DNA of 64,000 nucleotides from Pseudomonas sp. ZH-FAD (GCF_002803095.1 NZ_PGLR01000009.1:1-64000); one strand, 5' to 3'; counted from the first letter of the stretch, positions 9,739 through 18,915 are shown. A program made the numbers and translations. Notes: a model not told the origin generated them from the sequence alone.

Positions 9739-12057
9739 TTATTCCAACCAGCCTCGCACCCAGTCCATTACAGAATCGACTGGTGCCTGGATACCGCACG
9801 CGGAACCGGCGGCAGGTTCACTGCCGCGAATATAAGGCATCTGTACCGCATTCGGGCAGCCCGAAGCCGAACCCAGACCAGTCTGACGATCCACCCAGGC
9901 CTGGGTGACGTTGTCCGGCATCGGCATATCCAGCGGCAGCGGATCCGCCTTGCGCATGAACCCGGTCCAGACCTGCAGTGCACCGGTCGCACCGGTCAGC
10001 GGGGTCGGGCCGTTGTCGTCACGCCCCAGCCACACCACCGACAGCAGATCCTGACTGAAGCCAGCGAACCAGCTGTCACGCGAGTCGTTACTGGTACCGG
10101 TCTTGCCCGCCAGATTCAGTGAGCTGGGCAGTTGGCTGTAAACCGAGCGACCAGTGCCTTCACGCATGGTGCGCTGCATGGCGTTTTGCACCAGATAGAT
10201 GGCACCCGGATCGAAGCGCTGCTGGATCTGGAATGGATAACGACCGAGCGGCTCGCCATCGGCGGTCAGCACGCTGCGAATGCCGCGCAAGGGCGTATTG
10301 AAGCCACCGTTGGCCAGGGTCTGGTACATGCCCGCCACTTCCATCGGCGTCAAAGCCCCAGCACCGAGCAGCATCGACGGATAGGCCGGCCACTTGCGCT
10401 CCACGCCCAATCGCTCGAGCGTCTTGAGCACATTGGGTACGCCGATCTCCAGGCCGAGCTTGGCCGTGGACAGGTTGTAGGACTGCGCCAGCCCCTGATA
10501 CAGGTAGATGGTGCCATGAGCCTTGCGATCGTAATTCTGCGGCGTCCAGACCTGGCCATCCTGACCCTTGATGGAAAACGCTTCGTCCTCCAGCCAACTG
10601 GTCAGGGTGTACTGACTCGGACGCTCCAACGCAGACAGATAAATAGCCGGTTTGATCAGCGAACCGATCGGCCGCACGGCATCCAACGCCCGATTGAAAC
10701 CGGCAAACCGCGGCTGGCGGCTGCCAATCAATGCCTGAATTTCCCCGGTTTCGGGGTTGGTCACCACCATACCGGCCTGCACTTCATCCACACCCTTGCG
10801 CCCGGCCAGGCGCTTGAGCGTCTCGGCCAGCGCCTCTTCGGCCTTGAGCTGCAGAATTGGATCGAAGCTGGTGAAGATGCGCAGGCCTTCTTCGGTCAGA
10901 TCCTGCTCACGGTAGTCTTCACGCAGCTGACGCTTGACCAGATCGAGGAAGGCCGGGAAAGAGCTGTCAGCCATGCTGCCGCGCGCGCTCACGCCAAGCG
11001 GCTTCTGTTTGGCTGCCGCGGCTTCCTCGGGGGTGATCGAGCCTTGCTCAGCAAGCAGATCGAGCACCAGATTGCGGCGCGCCAGCGCACGCTCGGGATT
11101 GCGCCGCGGGTTGAAGTAGGTGGGGCCTTTGACCATACCCACCAGCAACGCGACCTGCTCCAGCTTCAGTTCGGAAACCGGCTGACTGAAGAAGTACTGG
11201 CTGGCCAGACCGAAACCATGCACCGCGCGTTGACCGTCCTGACCGAGGAACACCTCGTTCATATAGGCCTCGAGAATCTCGCGCTTGTCGTAGTGCAGCT
11301 CGAGCAGCACCGCCATCATCGCTTCGGTGGCTTTACGCACCAGGGTGCGCTCGTTGGTCAGGTAGAAATTCTTCACCAACTGCTGGGTCAGGGTACTGCC
11401 GCCCTGCACCAGGCGCCCGGACGTGGCGTTGATCCACATGGCGCGGGCGATGCCCTTGGGCGACACGCCGAAGTGATCGAAATAGTCGCGATCCTCGACC
11501 GCCACCAGCGCATCGATCAGATAGGCCGGCACCTGATCCAGCTTGATCAGGATGCGATCTTCCTGATGCGCCGGGTAAAGCCCGCCAATCAGCATCGGCT
11601 CGAGTCGGGCTACCGCCAGGTTGCCGCCATTGGCCTGGGTCAGACCGGCGACGTAATCGCCAGAGAAGCGCACGCGCACCTTCTGTGACGGTTCGGCACC
11701 TTCATAGAACTGAAAGCCGCGACTGTGTAGTTCGATGTTGTTACCGGCCACCGACACTGCGCCCGGCCCGTTGACCGTGCTCTCGCGGCGGTAGCCCAGC
11801 GCATCGAGCTCACGCAGGAAATCGTCCTTGGCCAGCTTCTGCCCGACGAAAAGTTCGAGCGGCCTGGCGTAGACCTTCGCGGGCACCGTCCAGCGCTTGC
11901 CGGAAAACTTTTCCTGCACCACGGCATCGAGATAAACGGCAAAGCCGGCAAGGATCACCAGACCAACCAGACCGAGCTTGAGGCCCCAGGAAAACCAGGG
12001 ACGCATACCGGACGAGCGGGATTTTTTGTTTGAGCGGGGGGAGCGTTTTCGAGTCAT
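9739..12057 (-). CDS. mrcB: Bifunctional penicillin-binding protein 1B
   Basis: PBP1b (772 aa) polymerises and cross-links peptidoglycan in the periplasm. A basic cytoplasmic tail (TRKRSPRSNKKSRSS) precedes one membrane anchor (about 25-45) and a UvrB-domain-2-like region (about 60-145). The GT51 glycosyltransferase follows, with catalytic Glu188 in VAVEDRDYFDHFG and QGGSTLTQQLVKN. The transpeptidase has Ser466-x-x-Lys469 (PIGSLIKP), SYN and KTGTSNDSRDSW. Length and order of domains are normal. The TPR lipoprotein gene directly downstream is a plausible activator. Confidence 0.97.
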   Translation of the reverse strand: MTRKRSPRSNKKSRSSGMRPWFSWGLKLGLVGLVILAGFAVYLDAVVQEKFSGKRWTVPAKVYARPLELFVGQKLAKDDFLRELDALGYRRESTVNGPGAVSVAGNNIELHSRGFQFYEGAEPSQKVRVRFSGDYVAGLTQANGGNLAVARLEPMLIGGLYPAHQEDRILIKLDQVPAYLIDALVAVEDRDYFDHFGVSPKGIARAMWINATSGRLVQGGSTLTQQLVKNFYLTNERTLVRKATEAMMAVLLELHYDKREILEAYMNEVFLGQDGQRAVHGFGLASQYFFSQPVSELKLEQVALLVGMVKGPTYFNPRRNPERALARRNLVLDLLAEQGSITPEEAAAAKQKPLGVSARGSMADSSFPAFLDLVKRQLREDYREQDLTEEGLRIFTSFDPILQLKAEEALAETLKRLAGRKGVDEVQAGMVVTNPETGEIQALIGSRQPRFAGFNRALDAVRPIGSLIKPAIYLSALERPSQYTLTSWLEDEAFSIKGQDGQVWTPQNYDRKAHGTIYLYQGLAQSYNLSTAKLGLEIGVPNVLKTLERLGVERKWPAYPSMLLGAGALTPMEVAGMYQTLANGGFNTPLRGIRSVLTADGEPLGRYPFQIQQRFDPGAIYLVQNAMQRTMREGTGRSVYSQLPSSLNLAGKTGTSNDSRDSWFAGFSQDLLSVVWLGRDDNGPTPLTGATGALQVWTGFMRKADPLPLDMPMPDNVTQAWVDRQTGLGSASGCPNAVQMPYIRGSEPAAGSACGIQAPVDSVMDWVRGWLE

Positions 12058-12171
12058 GGCGGGATTATACGCACTTTACATAGGGGCCAGCAGGCCGCCT
12101 GGATGGTTTGCAGAGCAGCTCACAGCGGCCATAATGCCCAGCTCGAACAGCGTCTAGAACAAGGATCGAAC

Positions 12172-13734
12172 GTGAGCCAAGCCCTGATTGCCGCATTGCA
12201 GAACCCGGCCCTGTATCCGCATCCTGTGGATGGGTTTCAGGTCATTGAGACCCACATTTCCTGGGTTTTGCTCACTGGCCCCTACGCCTACAAGATCAAA
12301 AAACCGGTCAATTTCGGGTTTCTCGACTTCACCGAGCTCGATGCGCGCCGTCATTTCTGCGAAGAAGAGCTGCGCCTCAACCAGCGCCTGACCCAGGATT
12401 TGTATCTGGACGTGTTGCCGATCGGCGGTAGTGAAGACGCGCCCAGTCTCGACGGCAGCACACCAGCCATCGAATACGCGCTGAAAATGCGCCAGTTCCC
12501 GCAGGAGCAACTGCTCAGCGCCATCCAGGCACGTGGCGAACTGAACGACGCCCATATCGACGCCCTGGCCGAGCAGATCGCCACCTTTCATCTGAACGCA
12601 CCGAACGTGCCGCAGGAACATCCGCTGGGTAGCGCAGAAGCGGTAATGGTTCCGGTGCAGCAGAATTTCGACCAGATTCGCCCGATGCTCAGCGAGCAGG
12701 CAGACCTGCAGCAACTCGATGCCCTCGAGGCCTGGGCCCAGTCCAGCTACGAACGCCTGCAACCACTGCTGAGCGAACGCAAGGCACAGGGGTTCATCCG
12801 CGAATGCCACGGTGATATTCACCTGGGCAACGCCGCCCAGATCGACGGTCGAGTGGTGCTGTTCGACTGCATCGAGTTCAACGAACCCTTCCGCTTTACC
12901 GACGTCACCGCCGATATCGCCTTCCTGGCCATGGACCTCGAAGACCGTGGCCTCAAGTGCCTGGCACGCCGCTTTATCAGCGGCTGGCTGGAGCGCACTG
13001 GCGATTATGCAGCCCTGCAACTGCTGAACTTCTACAAGGCCTACCGCGCCATGGTGCGCGGCAAGGTCGCGCTGTTTCGCCTGGGGCAAGAGGAGAGTTC
13101 GGTACAACGGGCGGTCATCCTGCGCCAGTACCGCGCTTATGCTGCACTGGCGGAAAGCTACAGCGCCATTCCATCACCTTTCCTGGCCATCACCCATGGC
13201 GTCTCGGCAGTCGGCAAGAGCCACGTAGCCATGCGCCTGGTGGAAGCACTGGGCACCATCCGCCTGCGCTCCGACATCGAGCGCAAGCGCCTATTCGGCG
13301 AGCAAAGCGCCGAAGCCAAGGATCAGCTGGCCGCCGGTATCTACAGCACCGACGCCAGCCAGGCGACCTACCAGCGTCTGCACCAGCTGGCGCGCGAGGT
13401 CCTGCAGGCCGGCTTCCCGGTGGTGATCGATGCGACTTATCTCAAGGCCGCGCAGCGTCAGGCAGCCAGCGAAGTCGCCGAACAGACCGGTGTGCCATTC
13501 CTGATCCTGGACTGTCAGGCTCCGGAAGCCGTGATCGCCAGTTGGCTGGAGCAGCGCCAGCGTGAAGGCCGGGATCCGTCGGATGCGACGCTGGAAGTGG
13601 TACAGAGCCAGCAGGCCAGTCGCGAACCACTCGATGCCGATGAGCAGAGCCATAGCAAGCGCGTCGACACGCATGACAGCGCAAGCCTGGATAGCCTGGT
13701 AGAGCGCATTCGCCAGCGCCTGCCTGGAATCTGA
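12172..13734 (+). CDS. Aminoglycoside-phosphotransferase-like kinase / P-loop ATPase fusion
   Basis: A 520-aa two-domain protein. The N-terminal part resembles the APH/choline kinase fold: a lysine region YAYKIKKPVNFGFLDF and the Brenner motif CHGDIHLGN near residue 220, followed by FDCIEFN. The C-terminal part (from about residue 345) is a small P-loop kinase domain with THGVSAVGKSHVA and, later, VVIDATYLK. The architecture is widespread in pseudomonads, but its substrate is unknown. The GTG start at 12172 is supported by AAGGA 7 nt upstream. It is divergent from mrcB. Confidence 0.85.
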   Translation: MSQALIAALQNPALYPHPVDGFQVIETHISWVLLTGPYAYKIKKPVNFGFLDFTELDARRHFCEEELRLNQRLTQDLYLDVLPIGGSEDAPSLDGSTPAIEYALKMRQFPQEQLLSAIQARGELNDAHIDALAEQIATFHLNAPNVPQEHPLGSAEAVMVPVQQNFDQIRPMLSEQADLQQLDALEAWAQSSYERLQPLLSERKAQGFIRECHGDIHLGNAAQIDGRVVLFDCIEFNEPFRFTDVTADIAFLAMDLEDRGLKCLARRFISGWLERTGDYAALQLLNFYKAYRAMVRGKVALFRLGQEESSVQRAVILRQYRAYAALAESYSAIPSPFLAITHGVSAVGKSHVAMRLVEALGTIRLRSDIERKRLFGEQSAEAKDQLAAGIYSTDASQATYQRLHQLAREVLQAGFPVVIDATYLKAAQRQAASEVAEQTGVPFLILDCQAPEAVIASWLEQRQREGRDPSDATLEVVQSQQASREPLDADEQSHSKRVDTHDSASLDSLVERIRQRLPGI

Positions 13735-13761
13735 ACCTAACTCTGCGCCGCTCGCCTCCCA

Positions 13762-13784
13762 CCTGCCGGGCAAACCCCGGCAGG
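13762..13784 (+). other. Stem-loop after the kinase/ATPase gene
   Basis: CCTGCCGGG-CAAAC-CCCGGCAGG is a perfect 9-bp stem 27 bp past the stop codon. There is no T-run, so it is either a weak terminator or an mRNA-end stabiliser. TATACT just downstream may be a -10 for the next gene. Confidence 0.5.
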
Positions 13785-13823
13785 ACTTCTATACTGCCGG
13801 TGAAGCCATCACCGGTATCCGCC

Positions 13824-14168
13824 ATGAGTCAGCCACGCCAGCTTGATCATCCGCTCTACCACCTGCTGCACAACGACGATGTGAAAGGCTTCAATGCGCA
13901 GAAGCCGAAAGGTGTGGAGGTCGATCTGTCCGGTGGCGACTTTCGCGGGCTCGACCTACGCAACATGGACACCGACGCCGTCAATTTCAACGACGCGTAT
14001 TTTCGCGGAGCGGACCTGCGCGGCCTGGATTTTCGCAATGCCCAGATCGAAGGGGCCAGCCTGGCCCACGCGCAGATTTCTGGCGCTTACTTTCCAGCCG
14101 AACTGACCGCCGACGAGATTCTCATGTCGGTCAACTTCGGCACTCGCCTGCGCTATCGCACCAAGTAG
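13824..14168 (+). CDS. Pentapeptide repeat protein
   Basis: The 114-aa protein contains about eight pentapeptide repeats of the A(D/N)LxX type (VDLSGGDFRGLDLRN, AYFRGADLRGLDFRN, AQIEGASLAHAQISG), which should fold as a short right-handed beta helix. No catalytic residues are seen and no function can be assigned; such proteins often act as scaffolds. The ATG at 13824 (MSQPRQ) was chosen over an upstream in-frame start because conserved sequence begins there; the ribosome site is weak. Confidence 0.85.
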   Translation: MSQPRQLDHPLYHLLHNDDVKGFNAQKPKGVEVDLSGGDFRGLDLRNMDTDAVNFNDAYFRGADLRGLDFRNAQIEGASLAHAQISGAYFPAELTADEILMSVNFGTRLRYRTK

Positions 14169-14268
14169 CGCACTTCGAACGCCGACGCGAAGCACCCAGG
14201 CCATTGGCCGCTACACTTCTTGGCAGGCACGCCAACGTGAACCTTTCACCCGCACGCATGGAGGCCCG

Positions 14269-14541
14269 ATGAACGACGAACTGCAACACTTGAAGAACCT
14301 GGGCAAGACCTCGGCGCAGTGGCTGCACGCCGTAGGGATTCACAGCGCCAACGACCTGCGCCGCTACGGCGCTGTCGGAGCCTATCGCGCGGTAAGGGCG
14401 CGCGGCTTTCGTGCATCCAAGGTGCTGCTTTACGCCATCGAGGGCGCTCTGCTCAATGTGCATTGGAGTGAGCTCCCCCCCGCACACAAGGCCGAACTGA
14501 ACGGCAAGCTGGACGAAGCCCAGAGCCACAACAAGAGCTAG
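14269..14541 (+). CDS. TfoX C-terminal domain family protein
   Basis: A 90-aa protein equal to the C-terminal domain of TfoX/Sxy, a helix-hairpin-helix fold (LKNLGKTSAQWLHAVGIHS, then NDLRRYGAVGAYRAVRARG). The N-terminal TfoX domain is absent, as is common for short stand-alone homologues. In enterics and Vibrio TfoX triggers competence genes with CRP; no such role can be claimed for this short form. GGAGG stands 5 nt before the ATG. The cyclic-nucleotide-binding cbpA is next. Confidence 0.85.
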   Translation: MNDELQHLKNLGKTSAQWLHAVGIHSANDLRRYGAVGAYRAVRARGFRASKVLLYAIEGALLNVHWSELPPAHKAELNGKLDEAQSHNKS

Positions 14542-14646
14542 CTCACAACACCAGTGCAAGGTGATTTACTCGAAGAGCCGCACAGCCTATTGTTTCAGGG
14601 ACCTTCGTGTGGTCAGCCAGTCCAGCCAGTTCAAGGAATTACGGTT

Positions 14647-15444
14647 ATGTATTTACTCGGGGAGCAACCGGCCTACGCCGATCAGTTGATCAATCGCCTG
14701 CAGAGTATCCCCACTCAGCTGCTGGAAGGGCTGCAACCCGCGGGTGAGCCACTGCGTCTGGAGCGTGTCGATGATCTGGCTCAGGTACTGCCTGGCAACC
14801 AGCTATTCATCATCGAGAACGGCCTGTTGCATGCGCTGGTCGATGAGCGCCCATTGTTCTATCTGCAAGAGGGCGATCTGGTCGGCCTGCGCCAGGGCAT
14901 CGACCTCCCCTCCTGCCGTTACAGCAGCGAAGAACCCATCAGCCTGATTCCCTACTCGCGCAGCGAAACGTTCCAGCACATCTATGCCAGCGAGCAGCGC
15001 CAGGAACAGTTCATTCAATATCTGATCGGCCATACCGCCCTACTGTCCGACGCACTGGCACGCCTGAAACAGCCGGAGATCCGTCCGGCGACGGGCTTCC
15101 AGCATTTTGCTGCCGGCGAGGAGCTGATTCATCAGGGCGATGAAGCTGACCACGTGTTCATCATCATCGAGGGCCACGCCGAGGCTTACGTCGACGGGCA
15201 GAAGGTCGGCGATGTGCAAAAGGACGAGATCTTCGGCGCCATGGCGGTATTCACTCGCGAGAAGCGCAGCGCCACGGTTGTCGCCAGCGAACCCTGCACG
15301 GTAATGGTGATTCCCAAGGAGCAATTCCTCAGCCTGATGCAAAGCAACCCGCGCATCGCTCACAGCCTGATCGAGAGCATGGCCCGACGCATCGACCTGC
15401 TGAACAAGGAAGTCACTCAGCTGCGCTTGCCTGGGGAATCCTGA
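14647..15444 (+). CDS. cbpA: Cyclic-nucleotide-binding protein CbpA
   Basis: A 265-aa protein with a C-terminal cyclic-nucleotide-binding beta-roll (about residues 115-235: GEELIHQGDEADHVFIIIEG, EIFGAMAVFTREKRSATVV) and an N-terminal region that looks like a second, degenerate copy. No helix-turn-helix follows, so it is not a CRP-type regulator. In P. aeruginosa the protein at this locus, CbpA, is a Vfr-dependent cAMP-binding protein found at the cell pole. The start at 14647 has AAGGAA 9 nt upstream. A terminator follows, then prrF, as in P. aeruginosa. Confidence 0.85.
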   Translation: MYLLGEQPAYADQLINRLQSIPTQLLEGLQPAGEPLRLERVDDLAQVLPGNQLFIIENGLLHALVDERPLFYLQEGDLVGLRQGIDLPSCRYSSEEPISLIPYSRSETFQHIYASEQRQEQFIQYLIGHTALLSDALARLKQPEIRPATGFQHFAAGEELIHQGDEADHVFIIIEGHAEAYVDGQKVGDVQKDEIFGAMAVFTREKRSATVVASEPCTVMVIPKEQFLSLMQSNPRIAHSLIESMARRIDLLNKEVTQLRLPGES

Positions 15445-15465
15445 GTCTCCATCCCACATCAGTGA

Positions 15466-15489
15466 ACCCCGGCCCCGTGCCGGGTTTTT
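15466..15489 (+). terminator. Rho-independent terminator after cbpA
   Basis: CCCGGC-CCCGT-GCCGGG (15468-15484) followed by TTTTT, 20 bp past the cbpA stop codon. Confidence 0.85.
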
Positions 15490-15538
15490 GCATTCATGAG
15501 GCCGGCAAAACTTTCTGAGAAAAATTCTCAAAAGGGCG

Positions 15539-15568
15539 TTGACTATGTAATGAGAATTGTTATTATTA
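15539..15568 (+). promoter_or_regulatory. prrF promoter with Fur box
   Basis: -35 TTGACT (15539-15544) and -10 TATTAT (15561-15566, 16-bp spacer). Between and over the -10 is AATGAGAATTGTTATTATT (15549-15567), a good match to the 19-bp Fur box of GATAAT-type repeats. Fur-Fe2+ bound here would block the promoter, so the RNA is made in iron starvation. Confidence 0.85.
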
Positions 15569-15572
15569 TCTC

Positions 15573-15687
15573 AACTGATCGCGAGATCAGCCGATAAGCT
15601 AAAGAGACCATTCAGTCGGACTCTTCAGATTATCTCCTCATCAGGCTAATCACGGTTATTGACCCGGCTCTTGCCGGGTCTTTTTTT
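15573..15687 (+). ncRNA. prrF: Iron-responsive small RNA PrrF
   Basis: PrrF is the Pseudomonas counterpart of RyhB: an Hfq-dependent RNA that represses mRNAs of iron-using proteins (sodB, acnA, antR and others) when iron is scarce. It begins with a TGATC-GCGA-GATCA hairpin (15576-15589). It contains the conserved target-pairing core CTCCTCATCAGGCTAATCAC (15634-15653) and ends with the terminator GACCCGGC-TCTT-GCCGGGTC plus seven T (15661-15687). The place between cbpA and the phu operon is where P. aeruginosa carries tandem prrF1-prrF2; here only one copy is seen, so the PrrH readthrough RNA cannot form. Ends are predicted to within a few bases. Confidence 0.92.
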
Positions 15688-15738
15688 GCCTGGACAAAAG
15701 TGCGCCGTGCCATCTCCGCACGAAGCCCTGAGCGGGCT

Positions 15739-16146
15739 CTAGTCGTCGACCTGTGCCAGCCAGTCCGGCAAATTGAAATGCAGGCTGATGCGCGCGATCA
15801 GCCCGTGCTGGATCTCGAAGAAGGCGCCGACGCGCATCTCGTAACGCTGCCCGCAGGCCTCCGGCAGGCCATCATCGGTAGCCAGGTACTCGCCGATAAC
15901 GCGGTACTCGCAGGCCGCATGTCGCCCCTGTGGCTCGACCAGGATCACCAGCGACTCGATCATCTCGCGATAGCAATGCAGCTGCCGCTCCAGAAAAGCC
16001 GCGAATGCATCGCGCCCGTGCTCGGTAAAACCCTGATTGGGCTGCAGAATCAGCTCGTCGCTGACCAGTGCCAGACAGGCGCGGATATCCCGATCATTGA
16101 GGGCGTTGAAATAACCTTGCAGCAGGTCGCGAACATCTGTGGACAT
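15739..16146 (-). CDS. SnoaL-like / NTF2-fold protein
   Basis: A 135-aa protein of the NTF2/SnoaL-like (ketosteroid-isomerase-type) fold: DLLQGYFNALNDRDIRACLA at the N-terminus, then GRDAFAAFLERQLHCYREMI and EMRVGAFFEIQHGLIARISL. Such proteins are isomerases, cyclases or simple binding proteins; no substrate can be inferred. The ATG at 16146 (MSTDVRDLL) was chosen because conserved sequence begins there. It lies 61 bp after phuW on the same strand, so it may be the last gene of the phu operon, and it converges with prrF. Confidence 0.8.
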   Translation of the reverse strand: MSTDVRDLLQGYFNALNDRDIRACLALVSDELILQPNQGFTEHGRDAFAAFLERQLHCYREMIESLVILVEPQGRHAACEYRVIGEYLATDDGLPEACGQRYEMRVGAFFEIQHGLIARISLHFNLPDWLAQVDD

Positions 16147-16207
16147 AGGCCAGGCTCCGAATCGGCAAAGCGCCGAGGATACCTTGCAGGTGGCCCACGA
16201 AAGGCGG

Positions 16208-17092
16208 CTAGGGTCGCAGTTTGGCGCAGTGGTCCTGCTCCGGCTGCGCTGCCGTGAACCAGACGTAATCGGCCATGGAGGCGTCCACCGCACGGCCGAC
16301 TTCGGCCAATATCAGTACTGCGTTGCCAGCCTGCGCGCTGAGGTCCGCCAGATGCAGTGGAACGCCGAGGTCCTTGCGTACATGGAAGGCTCCAGCCAGC
16401 AGCACGCTGGGCTGCGGCGCCGCCAGCAATGCCTCGGCCATGCGCCGATCACGATGTTGCTGCACAGCAAGCATCGCCGGCAACTGGCTGTCCGGCAGCA
16501 GGCCGCAGTGCGATTCACGGATATCGGCCAGCAAACGCTCCTGCACCTCGGCTGCACCAGAGCGCTCACCCCCGAGCACAGGGCGCTGGCGATAGATCTG
16601 CATGATCTCGGCACGATCCAGATTGGCCGCAAGCAAGGGATAGGGCTGACGCAGTTGATGCATCACCAGCGGCCCGTAAAGCGACCAATCCCATCCAGGT
16701 TGCCAGGCCAGGGTATCGAACGGATCGGTAATCGCCTGCCCCGCGCGCGCAGTTGTCCGGGCCTGATCGACCTTGTTCTGCTGATCAGGGTTGAGCATCT
16801 CCATCAACACGCTGCCCTGCGGGCGCAGCCTGGATAGCTCGCGCAACAGCCAGAGCTGCAGGGCATGGTGATCAGGATTGTCGTGCTGCTCACCGACCAG
16901 TACCCGCTCGGCCCGTGCCAGGCGATCCAGCAGTTGCTCAGGGTCGATAGTGCGTCCGTTGGCCAGATCGACAATACGCCCCAGATCAGCATGCTCATGC
17001 CCCAGCGGAGCAAGCGGTGCCGGCGGCGGCAGCATCGGTCGGCCCTGGCAGGCAGCCAGCAGCATCAGACAGCTCAGCAGTACAGCTCGCAT
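16208..17092 (-). CDS. phuW: ChaN-family heme-associated lipoprotein PhuW
   Basis: A 294-aa lipoprotein (signal MRAVLLSCLMLLAAC, lipobox LAAC) of the ChaN/heme-regulated lipoprotein family, with motifs RVLVGEQHDNPDHHALQLWL and SVLMEMLNPDQQNKVDQ. ChaN dimers in Campylobacter bind two cofacial hemes; the gene at this place in P. aeruginosa is phuW. The start at 17092 has GGAG 8 nt upstream and gives a clean signal peptide; an ATG five codons earlier is possible. It lies 15 bp after phuV. Confidence 0.85.
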   Translation of the reverse strand: MRAVLLSCLMLLAACQGRPMLPPPAPLAPLGHEHADLGRIVDLANGRTIDPEQLLDRLARAERVLVGEQHDNPDHHALQLWLLRELSRLRPQGSVLMEMLNPDQQNKVDQARTTARAGQAITDPFDTLAWQPGWDWSLYGPLVMHQLRQPYPLLAANLDRAEIMQIYRQRPVLGGERSGAAEVQERLLADIRESHCGLLPDSQLPAMLAVQQHRDRRMAEALLAAPQPSVLLAGAFHVRKDLGVPLHLADLSAQAGNAVLILAEVGRAVDASMADYVWFTAAQPEQDHCAKLRP

Positions 17093-17107
17093 CGAGGGCT
17101 CCAACAT

Positions 17108-17875
17108 TCAGCGTGCGACGATCAGCGGGTGGCCGCGTTCGGGATGAGTCTGCACCAGCACTTCCAGACCGAACACGGCCTGCAGGGGCTCGGCCCGCAA
17201 TACTTCGGCAGGCGTACCCAGCGCATGCGCCCGGCCCTGCTCCAGCAACAACAGGCGATCACAGTAACGCGCAGCCAGATTGAGGTCATGGAGGATCACC
17301 AGCACCGCCGCGCCGGATTCGGCCAAACGACGAACCGCCTGCAGGCAGGTGTGCTGATGCAGCGGATCGAGCATCGAGGTCGGCTCATCGAGCAGCAGGA
17401 TCTGCCCTTCGCCTCCCGGCCACAGCTGCGCCAGCACCCGCGCCAGGTGCACTCGCTGGCGCTCCCCGCCGGACAACGCCAGGTAGCTGCGACCCGTCAG
17501 GTGAACGGCATCGGCTGCCTGCAGCGCCTGCTGGACGATCTGCGCATCGCGCACGCGACCGCTGTCATGGGGCAGACGGCCCATGGCGACCACTTCCTCG
17601 ACACGAAAGGCGAAATTCAGACTGGAGCTCTGCGGCAGGACGGCCAGGCGCCTGGCGCGTTCCGGTCCGGCCCAGTCATCGAGCGTGCGCTGGTCCAGCG
17701 TCACCTGCCCGGCGCTGGCCGGCAGCTCGCCGGTCATCGCTGCCAGCAAGGTACTCTTGCCCGCACCGTTGGGCCCCAGCACGCCCAGCACTTCACCGGG
17801 GTGCAACTGCAGATCGATGCCACTGAGCACCGCACCCTGCCCACGGCGGACTTCCAGCTGTTCGACCCGCAGCAT
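17108..17875 (-). CDS. phuV: Heme ABC transporter ATP-binding protein PhuV
   Basis: The 255-aa ATPase (HmuV type) powers heme import through PhuU. Walker [10 protein letters not shown] is near residue 35, the ABC signature LSGGERQR near 145 and Walker [10 protein letters not shown] near 170, with the H-loop [10 protein letters not shown]. The start at 17875 overlaps the phuU stop by one base (TGATG). The frame stays open further upstream, inside phuU, without meaning. Confidence 0.95.
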   Translation of the reverse strand: MLRVEQLEVRRGQGAVLSGIDLQLHPGEVLGVLGPNGAGKSTLLAAMTGELPASAGQVTLDQRTLDDWAGPERARRLAVLPQSSSLNFAFRVEEVVAMGRLPHDSGRVRDAQIVQQALQAADAVHLTGRSYLALSGGERQRVHLARVLAQLWPGGEGQILLLDEPTSMLDPLHQHTCLQAVRRLAESGAAVLVILHDLNLAARYCDRLLLLEQGRAHALGTPAEVLRAEPLQAVFGLEVLVQTHPERGHPLIVAR

Positions 17876-18915
17876 CAGCTTCGCCCCCGCACCAGCAGAT
17901 AGAGAAAGAAAGGCGCGCCGATCAGCGCCGTGACGATACCGATCGGCAACTCCGCAGGCGCCAGGGCCAGGCGCGCGACCAGGTCGGCCAACAGCAACAG
18001 GCTTGCGCCGGCGAGCGCGGATGCAGGGAGCAACAGGCGATGATCGGGGCCCACCAGCAAGCGCATCAGATGCGGCACCACAAGGCCGATGAAGCCGATC
18101 AGGCCGGCGGCCGCCACCGCAGCACCGACACCCAATGCCGTACAGAACACCAGCTCGCGCTTGAGGCGCTCCACGTCGAAACCAAGGTGGCGCGCCTCCG
18201 ACTCGCCCAGCAGCAGCGCGTTCAACGCCCGTGCCCGTCGCGGCAACCACAGCGCCACGGCCAGCGTGGCCAGCAACAACGGCCAGAGCCGCGCGTAACT
18301 GGCGCCATTGAGGCTGCCCAGGTTCCAGAAGGTCAGGGTGCGCAGGGTCGCATCGTCCGCCAGGTAGGTGAACAGGCCGATGGCCGCACCGGCCAGCGCG
18401 GTCAGCGCGATACCCGCCAACAGCATGGTCGCCACATTGGTCTGCCCGTCACGTCGGCCCAGACGGTAGACCAGCGCCGTCACCAGCAAGCCACCGACGA
18501 AGGCACAGACCGACAGCAGATAGGGCGCGAAGGCTTCGGGTAAACCACCGAACGCGGCGCCGCCGACAATGGCCACCGCGGCGCCCAGCGCAGCGCCACT
18601 GGAAACGCCCACCAAACCGGGGTCAGCCAGTGGATTGCGAAACAGCCCCTGCATCGCCACGCCACAGAGCGCCAGCACCATGCCCACGGCCAACCCGAGC
18701 AGGGTGCGTGGCATGCGGATCTGCGACAGGATCAGTTCGGCCTGCTGTAGCGATGCATCCGCCGTGAGAGGCAGGCCCAGCAGACGCAGTGCGGCGCGCA
18801 GGGTATCGCCCAGCGGCAGACTGACCGGCCCGAGCGCCAGCGACAGCCACAGCACGAGCACGAGCAGCAGGCCCAGTGCGATGAACAATGGGCGCGTCGA
18901 AAAAGGTGAGGTCAT
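17875..18915 (-). CDS. phuU: Heme ABC transporter permease PhuU
   Basis: A 346-aa FecCD-family permease with about ten membrane segments, forming the inner-membrane heme channel as a dimer. Typical family stretches are [40 protein letters not shown] and [20 protein letters not shown], the last holding the coupling helix that contacts PhuV. The ATG overlaps the phuT stop by four bases (ATGA), and its own stop overlaps phuV. Confidence 0.95.
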   Translation of the reverse strand: MTSPFSTRPLFIALGLLLVLVLWLSLALGPVSLPLGDTLRAALRLLGLPLTADASLQQAELILSQIRMPRTLLGLAVGMVLALCGVAMQGLFRNPLADPGLVGVSSGAALGAAVAIVGGAAFGGLPEAFAPYLLSVCAFVGGLLVTALVYRLGRRDGQTNVATMLLAGIALTALAGAAIGLFTYLADDATLRTLTFWNLGSLNGASYARLWPLLLATLAVALWLPRRARALNALLLGESEARHLGFDVERLKRELVFCTALGVGAAVAAAGLIGFIGLVVPHLMRLLVGPDHRLLLPASALAGASLLLLADLVARLALAPAELPIGIVTALIGAPFFLYLLVRGRS

